Source of the DNA: Cupriavidus sp. D39
GTDB lineage: Bacteria > Pseudomonadota > Gammaproteobacteria > Burkholderiales > Burkholderiaceae
Length of the DNA: 64,000 nt
Direction: 5' to 3'
Assembly (NCBI RefSeq): GCF_026627925.1
Contig: NZ_JAPNLE010000009.1
Span: 4,402,001 to 4,466,000, forward strand
The stretch's first letter is position 1. Each line of letters begins with the position of its first letter. The translations under genes and the position numbers were made by a program. Below the pieces are notes generated by a model, which did no database searches, had not been told where the DNA came from, and was given only the letters and a program-made list of their open reading frames with translations. Of the stretch, positions 18,450 through 26,220 are shown one piece after another.

Positions 18450-19388
18450 ATGACAACGACATCATGGCCAGCCTACGTCGTCTTCGGCGAGGCATTGACC
18501 GACATGGTTCATCAAGGCGGGCAGGCGTGGCTCGGCCTGCCCGGCGGCTCGTGCTGGAACGTGGCCCGCGTGGGCGCGCGGCTGGGCCTGCCCACCGCCT
18601 TCGCCGGCGCGATCAGCTGCGACACGCTGGGCGACCAGCTGGCCGAGGCCAGTGCCGAGGCCGGGCTGGACCTGCGCTTCCTGCAGCGGGTTGAGCGCTC
18701 GCCGTTGCTGGCGTTTGTCGGCGCGCAGCACCCGCCGCAGTATTTCTTCGTCGGCGACGACAGCGCCGATCTCTACTTCGAACCCCAGCGCCTGCCGCCG
18801 GGGTGGCGCCAGGCCGCGCGCACCGTGCACTTCGGCTCGCTCAGCCTCGCGCGCCAGCCGCTCGCCGCGCGCCTGTGCGAAGAAGCCACGCAGGCCAGGG
18901 CCGCAGGCAAGCGCATCGCCTTCGATCCCAACTTCCGCACGCCCATGCGCGCGCCGGAGTACCAGGCCGTCTTTGCGCATATGGCCGGCCTGGCGGACTA
19001 CATCAAGGTGTCGGACGAGGACTTGCGCGGCCTGTACCCTACGCTGGACGAGCACGCCGCGCTGGCGGCGCTCAGGGCGCAGGCCCCGCAGGCGCGCGTG
19101 CTGCTGACGCGCGGCGCGCACGGCATGACGCTGCTGCATGGGTATGACGCGGTAGAGCAGCCTGTGTTTGCCGTCGACGTGGTCGACACCGTCGGCTGCG
19201 GCGATGCCGCCATGGGCGGCTGGATGGCGGGCTTGCTGCTGGACCCGGAGGCAACGCTGGCGCAGCAGGCGCGATGGGCTGCCGCTACCGCGGCGGTGGC
19301 GGCCACGCGCGCGGGGGCCTATTCGCCGAGTGTGGGGGAGGTGAGGGTGCTGCTGGGCGAGGGGGTGGCTTTGGCCTCTTTGGCCTGA
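18450..19388 (+). CDS. cscK: PfkB-family carbohydrate kinase, probable fructokinase
   Basis: A 312-residue ribokinase-fold enzyme expected to phosphorylate fructose to fructose 6-phosphate. N-terminal GEALTDMVHQGG and LPGGSCWNVARVGARLG match the substrate-binding start of fructokinases. The anion-hole and catalytic block reads DVVDTVGCGDAAMGGWMAG, where the common DTTGAGDAF is altered but the catalytic Asp of GCGD remains. The ATG at 18450 follows GAGGA. It is the last gene of the cluster. The symbol follows the naming of the equivalent Cupriavidus gene; sugar specificity is from context. Confidence 0.85.
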   Translation: MTTTSWPAYVVFGEALTDMVHQGGQAWLGLPGGSCWNVARVGARLGLPTAFAGAISCDTLGDQLAEASAEAGLDLRFLQRVERSPLLAFVGAQHPPQYFFVGDDSADLYFEPQRLPPGWRQAARTVHFGSLSLARQPLAARLCEEATQARAAGKRIAFDPNFRTPMRAPEYQAVFAHMAGLADYIKVSDEDLRGLYPTLDEHAALAALRAQAPQARVLLTRGAHGMTLLHGYDAVEQPVFAVDVVDTVGCGDAAMGGWMAGLLLDPEATLAQQARWAAATAAVAATRAGAYSPSVGEVRVLLGEGVALASLA

Positions 19389-19573
19389 TAGCGCCGGATC
19401 GGCGTTGGGGTGCTCCCCTTTCCCGCGCGCGGGAGAGCAACCGTGTCAAGTGGGGTCGGGGAGAGGGCGGACGTTGGATGTGGCGTTGGCCTGCTTGACG
19501 TCAAAAGGTCAAAAGGTCAAAAGCTCAACGGCTTAAAGTCAAAGGCGGTTTCACCTCCCCTGCGGGGAGGCGA

Positions 19574-19603
19574 CCTACTTTCTTGTCTCGCCAAGAAAGT
19601 AGG
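19574..19603. repeat. Extragenic palindrome, 12-bp stem
   Basis: A perfect 12-bp stem (CCTACTTTCTTG with its complement, 19574-19585 and 19592-19603) around a six-base loop, preceded by a smaller hairpin (CCTCCCC ... GGGGAGG). This word is a familiar extragenic repeat in betaproteobacteria. Confidence 0.8.
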
Positions 19604-19635
19604 CAAAGAAGGCGACCCGGATGCGGCGAAGGACC

Positions 19636-19741
19636 CCTCGTCGGCAAGCCAAAAGAGCAGCCGGGACCCAAACTCACATCGCCTTAGGGCGATGCTCAGA
19701 CATGGGTCCCTCTTTTCCGCTCTTTTGGCTTGCCGACGAGG
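19636..19741. repeat. 106-base nested hairpin element
   Basis: A perfect 23-bp outer stem (19636-19658 with 19719-19741) encloses an 8-bp stem (GGGACCCA 19663-19670 with TGGGTCCC 19703-19710) and a 7-bp tip stem (CATCGCC 19677-19683 with GGCGATG 19688-19694). The three stems are coaxial, so RNA from either strand would form one long rod. It could act as terminator, mRNA stabiliser or protein target; nothing decides between these. Confidence 0.8.
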
Positions 19742-19862
19742 CGCCGCATAACGGGAGATGCAAACCTTGACGGCTCGCTTCGCATCGCGCTTGGGTGATT
19801 TCCGCCTGGGGGCGGAAATCACGGCTAGACCGAGTGATGTTTGACTCTACAGCTGGTTTGCT

Positions 19863-19888
19863 CCCCTCTCCCACTTGTGGGAGAGGGG
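19863..19888. repeat. Extragenic palindrome, CCCCTCTCCC family
   Basis: A perfect 12-bp stem (19863-19874 with 19877-19888) with a two-base loop, followed by a partial repeat of GGGGAGAGGG. A related hairpin occurs at 26094-26124 and a degenerate copy near 19409, so this is a dispersed family in this genome. Confidence 0.75.
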
Positions 19889-20060
19889 CCGGGGAGAGGG
19901 CGGGCGCTCGATATGCCTGCGTGCTGGACAACACCGCGGGCTTCGCTTCAAGTTGCTCCGAGCCACCCCCTCTCCGCTCAGGGAGAGACAGCCGTCGTCA
20001 TGGCGCGCGGCTTTGGCGCACTCGCCGGCTTCGGCTAGTGCTGCAGGTTTGCCACCTGAA

Positions 20061-21029
20061 TCACTGCTCCAGCTTGATGTTCTGCACCTTCACCAGCGTC
20101 TTCATCTTCTCGAACTCCTTCTTGATCTCGGCCGCGTGCTGCGCCGGGGTGTTGCCCGAGGGTTCCGCGCCGGCGGTGCGCAGGCGCTGCTGGAAGTCCT
20201 TGTCCTGCAATGCCTTGACGGCCGCTTCATTAAGTTTCTTGATCACGTCGTCGGGCGTGCCGGCAGGTGCCACCAGGCCATACCAGGCCGGGTCGTTCGG
20301 CTCCTTCAGGCCCATTTCGCCGAAGGTCGGCACGTTCGGCAGCGAGTCGATGCGCTTGTTCCAGGCCACCACGATCGGGCGCAGCTTGCCGGCCTTGATG
20401 TAGGGCATGGAGGAGGGCAGGTTGTCGACCATGATCGGCACCTGGCCGGCCAGCACGTCGTTCAGCGCCAGGCCCGCGCCGCGGTAGGGGATATGGACCA
20501 TGAAGGTCTTGGTGGAGACCTTGAACTGCTCGCCCAGCATGTGGCCGAAGGCGCAGGTGCCGGAGGTCGCGTACGAATACTTGCCCGGATTCGCCTTCAG
20601 CACGGCCAGGAATTCCTTGTAGTCCTTGGCCGGGAAGTTCGGGTTGACCGCGATCACGTTGGCCACGTTGGCCAGGTTGGTGATGGGCTTGAAGTCCTTG
20701 ATCGGGTCGTACGACAGCTTGGGGTTGCACGCCGGGTTGACCGCCATGGTGGAGACGGTGGAGATGCCGATCGTGTAGCCGTCGGGCGCGGCCTTGGCGA
20801 TGGCGTCGGCGCCGATCGAGCCGCCGCCGCCGGCGCGGTTTTCCACCACCACGGGCTGGCCCAGGATGCGGCTCATCTGGTCGGCCGCGCCGCGGCCCAC
20901 GATGTCCGTCGTGCCGCCGGGCGCGAACGGGATGATCAGCCGGATCGGCTTGGTCGGGAAGCTTTGCGCCTGCGCCACGGAGGCCGCTGCTGCCAGGCCA
21001 AGGGCCAGGGCGATTTTGCTGGTTTGCAT
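20061..21029 (-). CDS. Bug-type (tripartite tricarboxylate transporter) substrate-binding protein
   Basis: A 322-residue periplasmic protein of the Bug/TctC family, which is hugely expanded in Cupriavidus and Bordetella and binds carboxylates or amides. The signal peptide is MQTSKIALALGLAAAASVAQA. The mature start (SFPTKPIRLIIPFAPGGTTD) and the motif VVENRAGGGGSIGADAIAKA are classic. The ATG at 21029 was chosen because it begins the signal peptide. No TctAB membrane genes are adjacent, the usual state of orphan Bug genes. Ligand unknown. Confidence 0.93.
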   Translation of the reverse strand: MQTSKIALALGLAAAASVAQAQSFPTKPIRLIIPFAPGGTTDIVGRGAADQMSRILGQPVVVENRAGGGGSIGADAIAKAAPDGYTIGISTVSTMAVNPACNPKLSYDPIKDFKPITNLANVANVIAVNPNFPAKDYKEFLAVLKANPGKYSYATSGTCAFGHMLGEQFKVSTKTFMVHIPYRGAGLALNDVLAGQVPIMVDNLPSSMPYIKAGKLRPIVVAWNKRIDSLPNVPTFGEMGLKEPNDPAWYGLVAPAGTPDDVIKKLNEAAVKALQDKDFQQRLRTAGAEPSGNTPAQHAAEIKKEFEKMKTLVKVQNIKLEQ

Positions 21030-21166
21030 GAGATCGTGTCTCCCGTCAAAGGACCGGGCGGGGATATCCGCCCAAGGTGAAGAACGCCGGCGACGCATCC
21101 GCTGTGGCGGGGCTTTGGAGCCGGCGGCGTGAGTTCTGGCGGGCGGGCCTGGTGGCCGCCCGGGGG

Positions 21167-21826
21167 CTAACCGCCCAGGAGCCCGCGCTTGAGTTCCCGG
21201 TCGACCGGATGGTCGCCAAGGAAGATGCGCAGCACGGCCTGGTAGAAATCTTCGCCCGGGATCGGCTTGCCGCGCGGCGTGCCGTTGATGGCGACCACGG
21301 TGCCGCCATCGGGCGAAAAATCAAAATTGATCACATCGCCCTTGCGGGCGGTACCCATCTGCTCCATGGTCTCGCGCAGCTGGAGCAGGCGGTCGGACAG
21401 CCTCTGGAACTGGACCTCGCTGTGGTTTTCGCGGATCCCTTCGTTCAGGGCCTTGATAAAGGCATCGGATGGCACCTCGCGCAGCGGCCGGATCTGCAGG
21501 CGCTTGGGGCCGTGGGCGCCCAGCACCACGGTGGCATTGCGCGCCTTCTCCGGCAGGTAAAGGGCGGCCACATAGCCCTTGATGATGAACATCGAGCGCA
21601 GGCCGGTGCCGTTCAGTTGTAGCTCCTTGCCGCCGACGCGCGTGGCGTCGTCGATCCGCATGCCCTCGATTTCGTTGGCGCGCGCGGTCTCCGACGGCAT
21701 GGCCAAGGCCGCGCCCACGCAGAGGGTGAGCGCCAGCAGGCTGGCGCGGCGGGCGAGCGGTTCGTGCGCGAACGGGGTACGGCGGGGAAACATGGAGAGG
21801 CTGGACGGTACGACGGAACGTGCCAT
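21167..21826 (-). CDS. Chalcone-isomerase-like secreted protein
   Basis: About 219 residues from the ATG at 21826. After a signal-like hydrophobic stretch (RRASLLALTLCVGAALAM) comes a chalcone-isomerase-like fold recognised from IEGMRIDDATRVGGKELQLNGTG, YVAALYLPEKA and the C-terminal GDHPVDRELKRGLLG. Bacterial members are not known to be flavonoid enzymes and are probably lipid-binding or structural periplasmic proteins. The N-terminus is uncertain: the ATG at 21790 and a TTG at 21853 are alternatives. Confidence 0.75.
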   Translation of the reverse strand: MARSVVPSSLSMFPRRTPFAHEPLARRASLLALTLCVGAALAMPSETARANEIEGMRIDDATRVGGKELQLNGTGLRSMFIIKGYVAALYLPEKARNATVVLGAHGPKRLQIRPLREVPSDAFIKALNEGIRENHSEVQFQRLSDRLLQLRETMEQMGTARKGDVINFDFSPDGGTVVAINGTPRGKPIPGEDFYQAVLRIFLGDHPVDRELKRGLLGG

Positions 21827-21846
21827 ATTCCGCGATTTCTGAAACA

Positions 21847-21860
21847 ATACCAATTGGTAT
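21847..21860. promoter_or_regulatory. 14-bp perfect palindrome in a divergent promoter region
   Basis: ATACCAATTGGTAT lies between the chalcone-isomerase-like gene (leftward) and the AEC carrier gene (rightward). It is AT-rich against a GC-rich background and is placed where a repressor could control both genes. No regulator gene is adjacent. Confidence 0.45.
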
Positions 21861-21917
21861 CTGCCCTAGGCTGCACTTGGCGTGCGCGGCGGCCATCACA
21901 ATAACTAAAACCAATCG

Positions 21918-22811
21918 ATGTCTTCTGCTCTCCTGTTGGTGCCGGATTTCAGCCTGATCCTGATCGGCTGGCTGCTGGTGCGCTATTCCCCGTTCGACCG
22001 CGCGTTCTGGGCCGGCGTGGAGCGCCTGGTGTATTTCGTGCTCTTTCCCGCGCTGCTGCTGCAGTCCACCAACAGCGCCAAGTTCGATTTCTCCTCGACC
22101 TCGGCCATGCTCGGCCTGGCGCTGCTGACCACTGCCTTTGGCATGGTGGGCGGCTACGCCGTCAAATGGGCGATGCGGCTGGCGCCGCTCGATTTTGCTT
22201 CCGGCTTGCAGACCGCATTCCGCTTCAATTCCTATATCGGGCTGGCGCTGGCCGCACGCCTGGGCGGCAGCGAGGGGCTGGCCATGATGGCGGTGATCGT
22301 CGGCTGCACGGTGCCGCTGTGCAACGTGGCCGCGGTTTGGGCACTGGCCCGTCACGGCGAAACCCGCCTGTGGCGCGAGCTGGCGCGCAACCCGCTGATC
22401 CTGGCCACCGCCGGGGGCTTGCTGACCAACCTGCTTGGCCTGCATCCGCCCGAGGTGGTGGGCATGACGCTGGCCCGGCTGGGTTCCGCGTCCACGGCGC
22501 TGGGGCTGATGACGGTCGGCGCGGGCCTGCAGATGAGCGGGGTGACGGGGGCGATCGGGCCGGTGGCGTGGTGGAGCGGCGTCAAGCTGGTGGCCATGCC
22601 GTGCTTTGCCTGGGCGGTGGGGCGCTTGCTGCCGCTGACCGAGTTGCAGTCGCAGATCGTGGTGCTGTTCGCCTCGCTGCCGACCGCGTCGAGCGCCTAC
22701 ATCCTGGCCGTGCGCATGGGCGGCAACGGGCCGATGGTGGCGGCGACGATCTCGGTCATGACCGTGGCGGCCATCGTCACCACGCCGTTCTGGCTGTCCC
22801 TGGTCAGTTAG
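21918..22811 (+). CDS. AEC (auxin efflux carrier) family transporter
   Basis: A 297-residue inner-membrane protein with about ten hydrophobic segments. The N-terminal ALLLVPDFSLILIGWLLVR, mid-region LQTAFRFNSYIGLALAARLGG and the C-terminal VLFASLPTASSAYILAVRMGG are typical of the bacterial AEC family, which exports or imports small organic acids such as malate. Substrate cannot be told. It converges on queG and the two coding ends overlap by 8 bases, with no room for a separate terminator. Confidence 0.88.
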   Translation: MSSALLLVPDFSLILIGWLLVRYSPFDRAFWAGVERLVYFVLFPALLLQSTNSAKFDFSSTSAMLGLALLTTAFGMVGGYAVKWAMRLAPLDFASGLQTAFRFNSYIGLALAARLGGSEGLAMMAVIVGCTVPLCNVAAVWALARHGETRLWRELARNPLILATAGGLLTNLLGLHPPEVVGMTLARLGSASTALGLMTVGAGLQMSGVTGAIGPVAWWSGVKLVAMPCFAWAVGRLLPLTELQSQIVVLFASLPTASSAYILAVRMGGNGPMVAATISVMTVAAIVTTPFWLSLVS

Positions 22812-24030
22812 CGGGTGCTTCGGTGTGCGCTGGCGCTTGCGCCAGCGCCCAGTCGATATGCTCGCGCACCAGCGGGCTGGCGTCGGCCTGGCGCGCGCCG
22901 AGCGCCGCGCGGATGCGCGCGGCCAGCGCCGTGTCGCCACTGGCGAGCGCCGCGCGCAGGCTGTTGCCCAGTCCCACCGCCAGGTTGCGCAGCCAGCGTT
23001 CATGGCCGATGCGGCGGATCGGGCTGCCCTCCAGCCGCTGGTTGAACTCCGCCTCGGTCCAGCCGAACAGCTCGGCCATGTCGGGTGCGTCGAAGCCGTT
23101 GCGCACGTCGAAGTCCGGCAGCGTGGCGCGATGGGCGAACTTGTTCCACGGGCAGGCCAGCTGGCAGTCGTCGCAGCCATACACGCGGTTGCCCATCGGC
23201 GCGCGCAACTCCTCTGGGATGGCGCCCTTGTGCTCGATGGTCAGGTAGGAGATGCAGCGGCGCGCGTCGATGCGGTAGGGCTCCAGGATGGCCTGGGTCG
23301 GGCAGATATCGATGCAGCGGCGGCAATGGCCGCAGTGGTCGGATTCCGGCGCGTCGGCAGGGAAGGGCACATCGACCAGGATCTCGCCGAGGAAGAACAT
23401 CGAGCCGCCATCGCGGTCGAGCAGCAGCGTGTGCTTGCCGCGCCAGCCAAGGCCGCCCTGCGCGGCCAGCGCCACCTCCATCACCGGCGCGGAATCCGTG
23501 AAGACGCGATAGCCGAACGCGCCGATGGCGGCCTCGATGCGGCTGGCGAGCTGCTGCAGGCGGTTGCGCAGCACCTTGTGATAATCGCGGCCCCGCGCGT
23601 AAAGCGAGATCACGGCGGTGGCGGGGTCGTCGAGCCGGGCAAGTTCATGGCTGCGCCAGTCGTCCGGGCCCGCGGCGGGCAGATAGGGCATGCGGGCCAC
23701 GATGGCGCGTACCGTGCCGGGCACCAGTTCGGCGGGACGCGCGCGCCGCAAGCCGTGGTTCGCCATATAATCCATGTCGCCGTGGTAGCCCTGTGCCAGC
23801 CACGCCAACAATCCTGCTTCGGCCCGGCTGAGATCCACGTCGGCAATGCTGACCGCATCGAAGCCGAGTTCCGCGCCCCAGGCCCGGATCGAGCCCACCA
23901 GCGCTTCCAGCCCGGCGGCGTCCGTGCCCGCATGGGCAATGGACGGCGCAAGGCCAGGCGCTGTCCCGGGGACGGCGCTGCTGGCAGGAGGGGGCGAGGC
24001 GGTTGGCGCCTGGGCTGCTCGGTCGATCAT
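22804..24030 (-). CDS. queG: Epoxyqueuosine reductase QueG
   Basis: A 408-residue iron-sulfur and cobalamin enzyme that performs the last step of queuosine synthesis in tRNA. The catalytic Asp is in VFTDSAPV (Asp179). Two 4Fe-4S clusters are evident: Cys233, 236, 239, 243 (CGHCRRCIDICP) and Cys286, 289, 293 (CDDCQLACP), with Cys259 as the likely fourth ligand. The first ~40 residues are a variable Ala/Pro-rich extension. The ATG at 24030 is only 16 bases from the divergent tsaE start, so the two promoters must lie within the opposite coding sequences or overlap. Confidence 0.95.
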   Translation of the reverse strand: MIDRAAQAPTASPPPASSAVPGTAPGLAPSIAHAGTDAAGLEALVGSIRAWGAELGFDAVSIADVDLSRAEAGLLAWLAQGYHGDMDYMANHGLRRARPAELVPGTVRAIVARMPYLPAAGPDDWRSHELARLDDPATAVISLYARGRDYHKVLRNRLQQLASRIEAAIGAFGYRVFTDSAPVMEVALAAQGGLGWRGKHTLLLDRDGGSMFFLGEILVDVPFPADAPESDHCGHCRRCIDICPTQAILEPYRIDARRCISYLTIEHKGAIPEELRAPMGNRVYGCDDCQLACPWNKFAHRATLPDFDVRNGFDAPDMAELFGWTEAEFNQRLEGSPIRRIGHERWLRNLAVGLGNSLRAALASGDTALAARIRAALGARQADASPLVREHIDWALAQAPAHTEAPAN

Positions 24031-24046
24031 TCCCCAATTGTACGCA

Positions 24047-24559
24047 ATGCCCCTGCTCCAAGAACGCACACTCAACCTGCCCGACGAAGCGGCCACCGCC
24101 CGGCTGGGCGCGGCGCTGGCCGAGGCCGTTCGCAACCTGCCGCCCCAGACCGTGCACCTGCAGCTCTCGGGCGACCTTGGCGCCGGCAAGACCACGTTGT
24201 CGCGTGCCATCCTTCGCGCGCTCGGCCACACGGGCAAGGTGCGCAGCCCCACCTACACGCTGTGCGAGCCGTATTCGGTCACGCGCACCGATGGCTCACC
24301 CCTGACCGCCTACCACTTCGACCTGTACCGCTTCGCCGATCCGGAGGAGTGGGCCGATGCCGGTTTTCGTGATTGTTTTGCCGAACCTGCCGTTAACCTG
24401 GTGGAGTGGCCGGAGAATGCCGGGCACTTGCTTGGGGAACCGGACCTTCACTTGTTGCTCCAATCGGACACAAGCGACGCCGACGACGCGGCCGAACGCC
24501 GTATCGTCACGCTTCGTGCCTATACTCAGACTGGACTTATCCTGCTTTGCGCATGCTGA
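24047..24559 (+). CDS. tsaE: tRNA threonylcarbamoyladenosine synthesis ATPase TsaE
   Basis: A 170-residue P-loop ATPase that works with TsaB and TsaD to make t6A37 in tRNAs. The P-loop GDLGAGKTT is at ~42-50; the family Thr/Tyr region VRSPTYTLCEPY, HFDLYRF and the VEWPENAG block are present. The ATG at 24047 gives the usual MPLLQERTLNLPDEAA opening. The end overlaps amiC by 7 bases, the same tsaE-amidase pairing seen in many proteobacteria. Confidence 0.94.
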   Translation: MPLLQERTLNLPDEAATARLGAALAEAVRNLPPQTVHLQLSGDLGAGKTTLSRAILRALGHTGKVRSPTYTLCEPYSVTRTDGSPLTAYHFDLYRFADPEEWADAGFRDCFAEPAVNLVEWPENAGHLLGEPDLHLLLQSDTSDADDAAERRIVTLRAYTQTGLILLCAC

Positions 24560-26052
24560 TCAAGCGACTCGCCACCGACCGACCCGACGATATCCAGCTG
24601 GCCCGCCGCAAATGGCTGGCGCAGTGCCTCAAGGCCAGCGCCGGCAGCGTGGTGCTGACACTGGCCGGGCCGCAGATCGCCTTTGGCGCCGGCATCGTCG
24701 CGGTGCGGGTCTGGCCCGCCGAGGAATACACCCGCGTCACCATCGAATCCGACGAGCCGCTGGCCGCCGTCCACCAGATGGTCCACGGCCCCGACCGGCT
24801 GGTGGTGGACATCGATGGCCTCGATCTCTCACCCACCTTGCGCGAGCTGGTGGCCAAGATCACCTCCAACGATCCTTACATCCAGACCGTGCGCGTGGGC
24901 CAGAACCGGCCGCGCGTGGTGCGGCTGGTGTTCGACCTGAAGGAAAACGTCTCGCCGCAGGTGTTCACGCTGGCGCCGATCGGCAGCTACCGCAACCGCC
25001 TGGTGTTTGACCTCTACCCTGTCAACCCGCCCGATCCGCTGTGGACGCTGGTGCGCGACACCGAGGACAAGCAGCGCAGGTTTGCCGCCACGCAGCCGCC
25101 GGCAGGCGCGGATGGCGTGTCCGGCGCGCCTGCCACCGGCGAGGAAGACGCCATTGGCGCGCTGGTGCGCAAGTTCGACGACAAGGGCGCCAACCCGGTG
25201 CCGGCCCTGCCGCCGATGGCAGCCGTCAAGCCCAGGCCACCGGTCCCCTCGACGGCACCATCGGCACCGCCGCTGGCCCAGAACAATCCGCCTGCGGCCT
25301 TGCCCGCCAACAACCCGCCGGCGGACCGCTCCTTCAAGATGCGCCGCCTGCTGACGGTGGCGATCGATCCAGGCCACGGCGGCGAGGATCCTGGCGCCAC
25401 CGGCGCCTCCGGCTCGCGCGAGAAGGACGTGGTGCTGCAGATCGCGCAACGGCTGCGCGCCAAGATCGATGCCCAGCCCAATATGCGCGCCATGATGACG
25501 CGCGACGCGGACTTCTTCGTGCCGCTCAATGTGCGCGTGCAGAAGGCGCGCCGGGTGCAGGCCGACCTGTTCGTGTCCATCCATGCCGATGCCTTCCTCT
25601 CGCCGGAAGCCAAGGGCGCCTCGGTGTTCGCGCTGTCCGAGCGCGGCGCCTCGAGCAGCGCGGCGCGCTGGATGGCCAACAAGGAAAACGCCTCCGACCT
25701 GATCGGCGGCGCCAACATGGGCAACAAGGATGCGCAGGTGGCGCGGGTGCTGCTGGACTTGTCCACCACCGCGCAGATCAACGACAGCCTGCAGGTGGGC
25801 AAGGCCGTGCTGTCGGAGATCGGCGGCGTCAACCGGCTGCACAAGGGCAGCGTGGAGCAGGCGGGCTTTGCCGTGCTGAAGGCGCCGGATATCCCTTCGA
25901 TCCTGGTCGAGACCGCCTTCATCAGCAATCCCGAGGAAGAGCGCAAGCTCAACGACGAGAACCACCAGGAGCAACTGGCCAACGCCATCCTGCGTGGCAT
26001 CAAGAACTACTTCGCGCGCAATCCGCCACTGTCGAAGAATCCGTCGGTGTAA
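24553..26052 (+). CDS. amiC: N-acetylmuramoyl-L-alanine amidase AmiC
   Basis: A 499-residue cell-separation amidase that cuts the peptide from N-acetylmuramic acid in septal peptidoglycan. A twin-arginine-like signal (ARRKWLAQCLKA, then a hydrophobic stretch to ~50) suggests Tat export. An AMIN domain at ~50-170 targets the septum. A Pro-rich linker (~200-265) leads to the Amidase_3 domain: zinc ligand His275 in AIDPGHGGEDPGA, then FVSIHADAF and the catalytic Glu in VETAFISN. The ATG at 24553 lies inside the tsaE end. Confidence 0.95.
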   Translation: MLIKRLATDRPDDIQLARRKWLAQCLKASAGSVVLTLAGPQIAFGAGIVAVRVWPAEEYTRVTIESDEPLAAVHQMVHGPDRLVVDIDGLDLSPTLRELVAKITSNDPYIQTVRVGQNRPRVVRLVFDLKENVSPQVFTLAPIGSYRNRLVFDLYPVNPPDPLWTLVRDTEDKQRRFAATQPPAGADGVSGAPATGEEDAIGALVRKFDDKGANPVPALPPMAAVKPRPPVPSTAPSAPPLAQNNPPAALPANNPPADRSFKMRRLLTVAIDPGHGGEDPGATGASGSREKDVVLQIAQRLRAKIDAQPNMRAMMTRDADFFVPLNVRVQKARRVQADLFVSIHADAFLSPEAKGASVFALSERGASSSAARWMANKENASDLIGGANMGNKDAQVARVLLDLSTTAQINDSLQVGKAVLSEIGGVNRLHKGSVEQAGFAVLKAPDIPSILVETAFISNPEEERKLNDENHQEQLANAILRGIKNYFARNPPLSKNPSV

Positions 26053-26093
26053 GCGAGGATGGGCCAAAACCGTTCGCAATGACGACGCCTGTC

Positions 26094-26124
26094 GCTCCCT
26101 CTCCCCTCATGGGGAGAGGGGAGC
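26094..26124. repeat. Extragenic palindrome, CCCCTCTCCC family
   Basis: A hairpin with a ~13-bp GC-rich stem and TCAT loop, with one bulged G, 40 bases past the amiC stop. It is a relative of the hairpin at 19863-19888. Without a T-run it is more a repeat element than a clear terminator, though it could serve as one for amiC. Confidence 0.65.
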
Positions 26125-26169
26125 AAACCGGCAGGGGTTCAACTCCTATGGAAGGCCGATGCGTCAAAA

Positions 26170-26200
26170 AAACGGCCGGCAATCAACTTGCCGGCCGTTT
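26170..26200 (-). terminator. Terminator of the BASS transporter gene
   Basis: A perfect 13-bp stem (26170-26182 with 26188-26200) and a five-base loop, followed on the minus strand by a run of Ts. It starts 21 bases past the transporter stop, so it ends that gene. Confidence 0.85.
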
Positions 26201-26220
26201 GTCATGTTGCGCGGTAATAC

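Larger units (their letters stand above)
19409..20060. other. Gene-free stretch rich in extragenic palindromes
   Basis: About 650 bases between the fructokinase gene and the Bug-type binding protein carry no convincing gene. They hold at least two copies of a CCCCTCTCCC-type palindrome family, a ~27-bp hairpin family and a large multi-stem hairpin, listed separately. Base use is patchier than in neighbouring genes. The short open frames are not gene-like. Confidence 0.7.

Noticed and set aside
21321..23180. 619-residue minus-strand frame joining the chalcone-isomerase-like gene region to queG
   Set aside because: It is a shadow covering parts of three genes in another phase. The real frames carry clear motifs.
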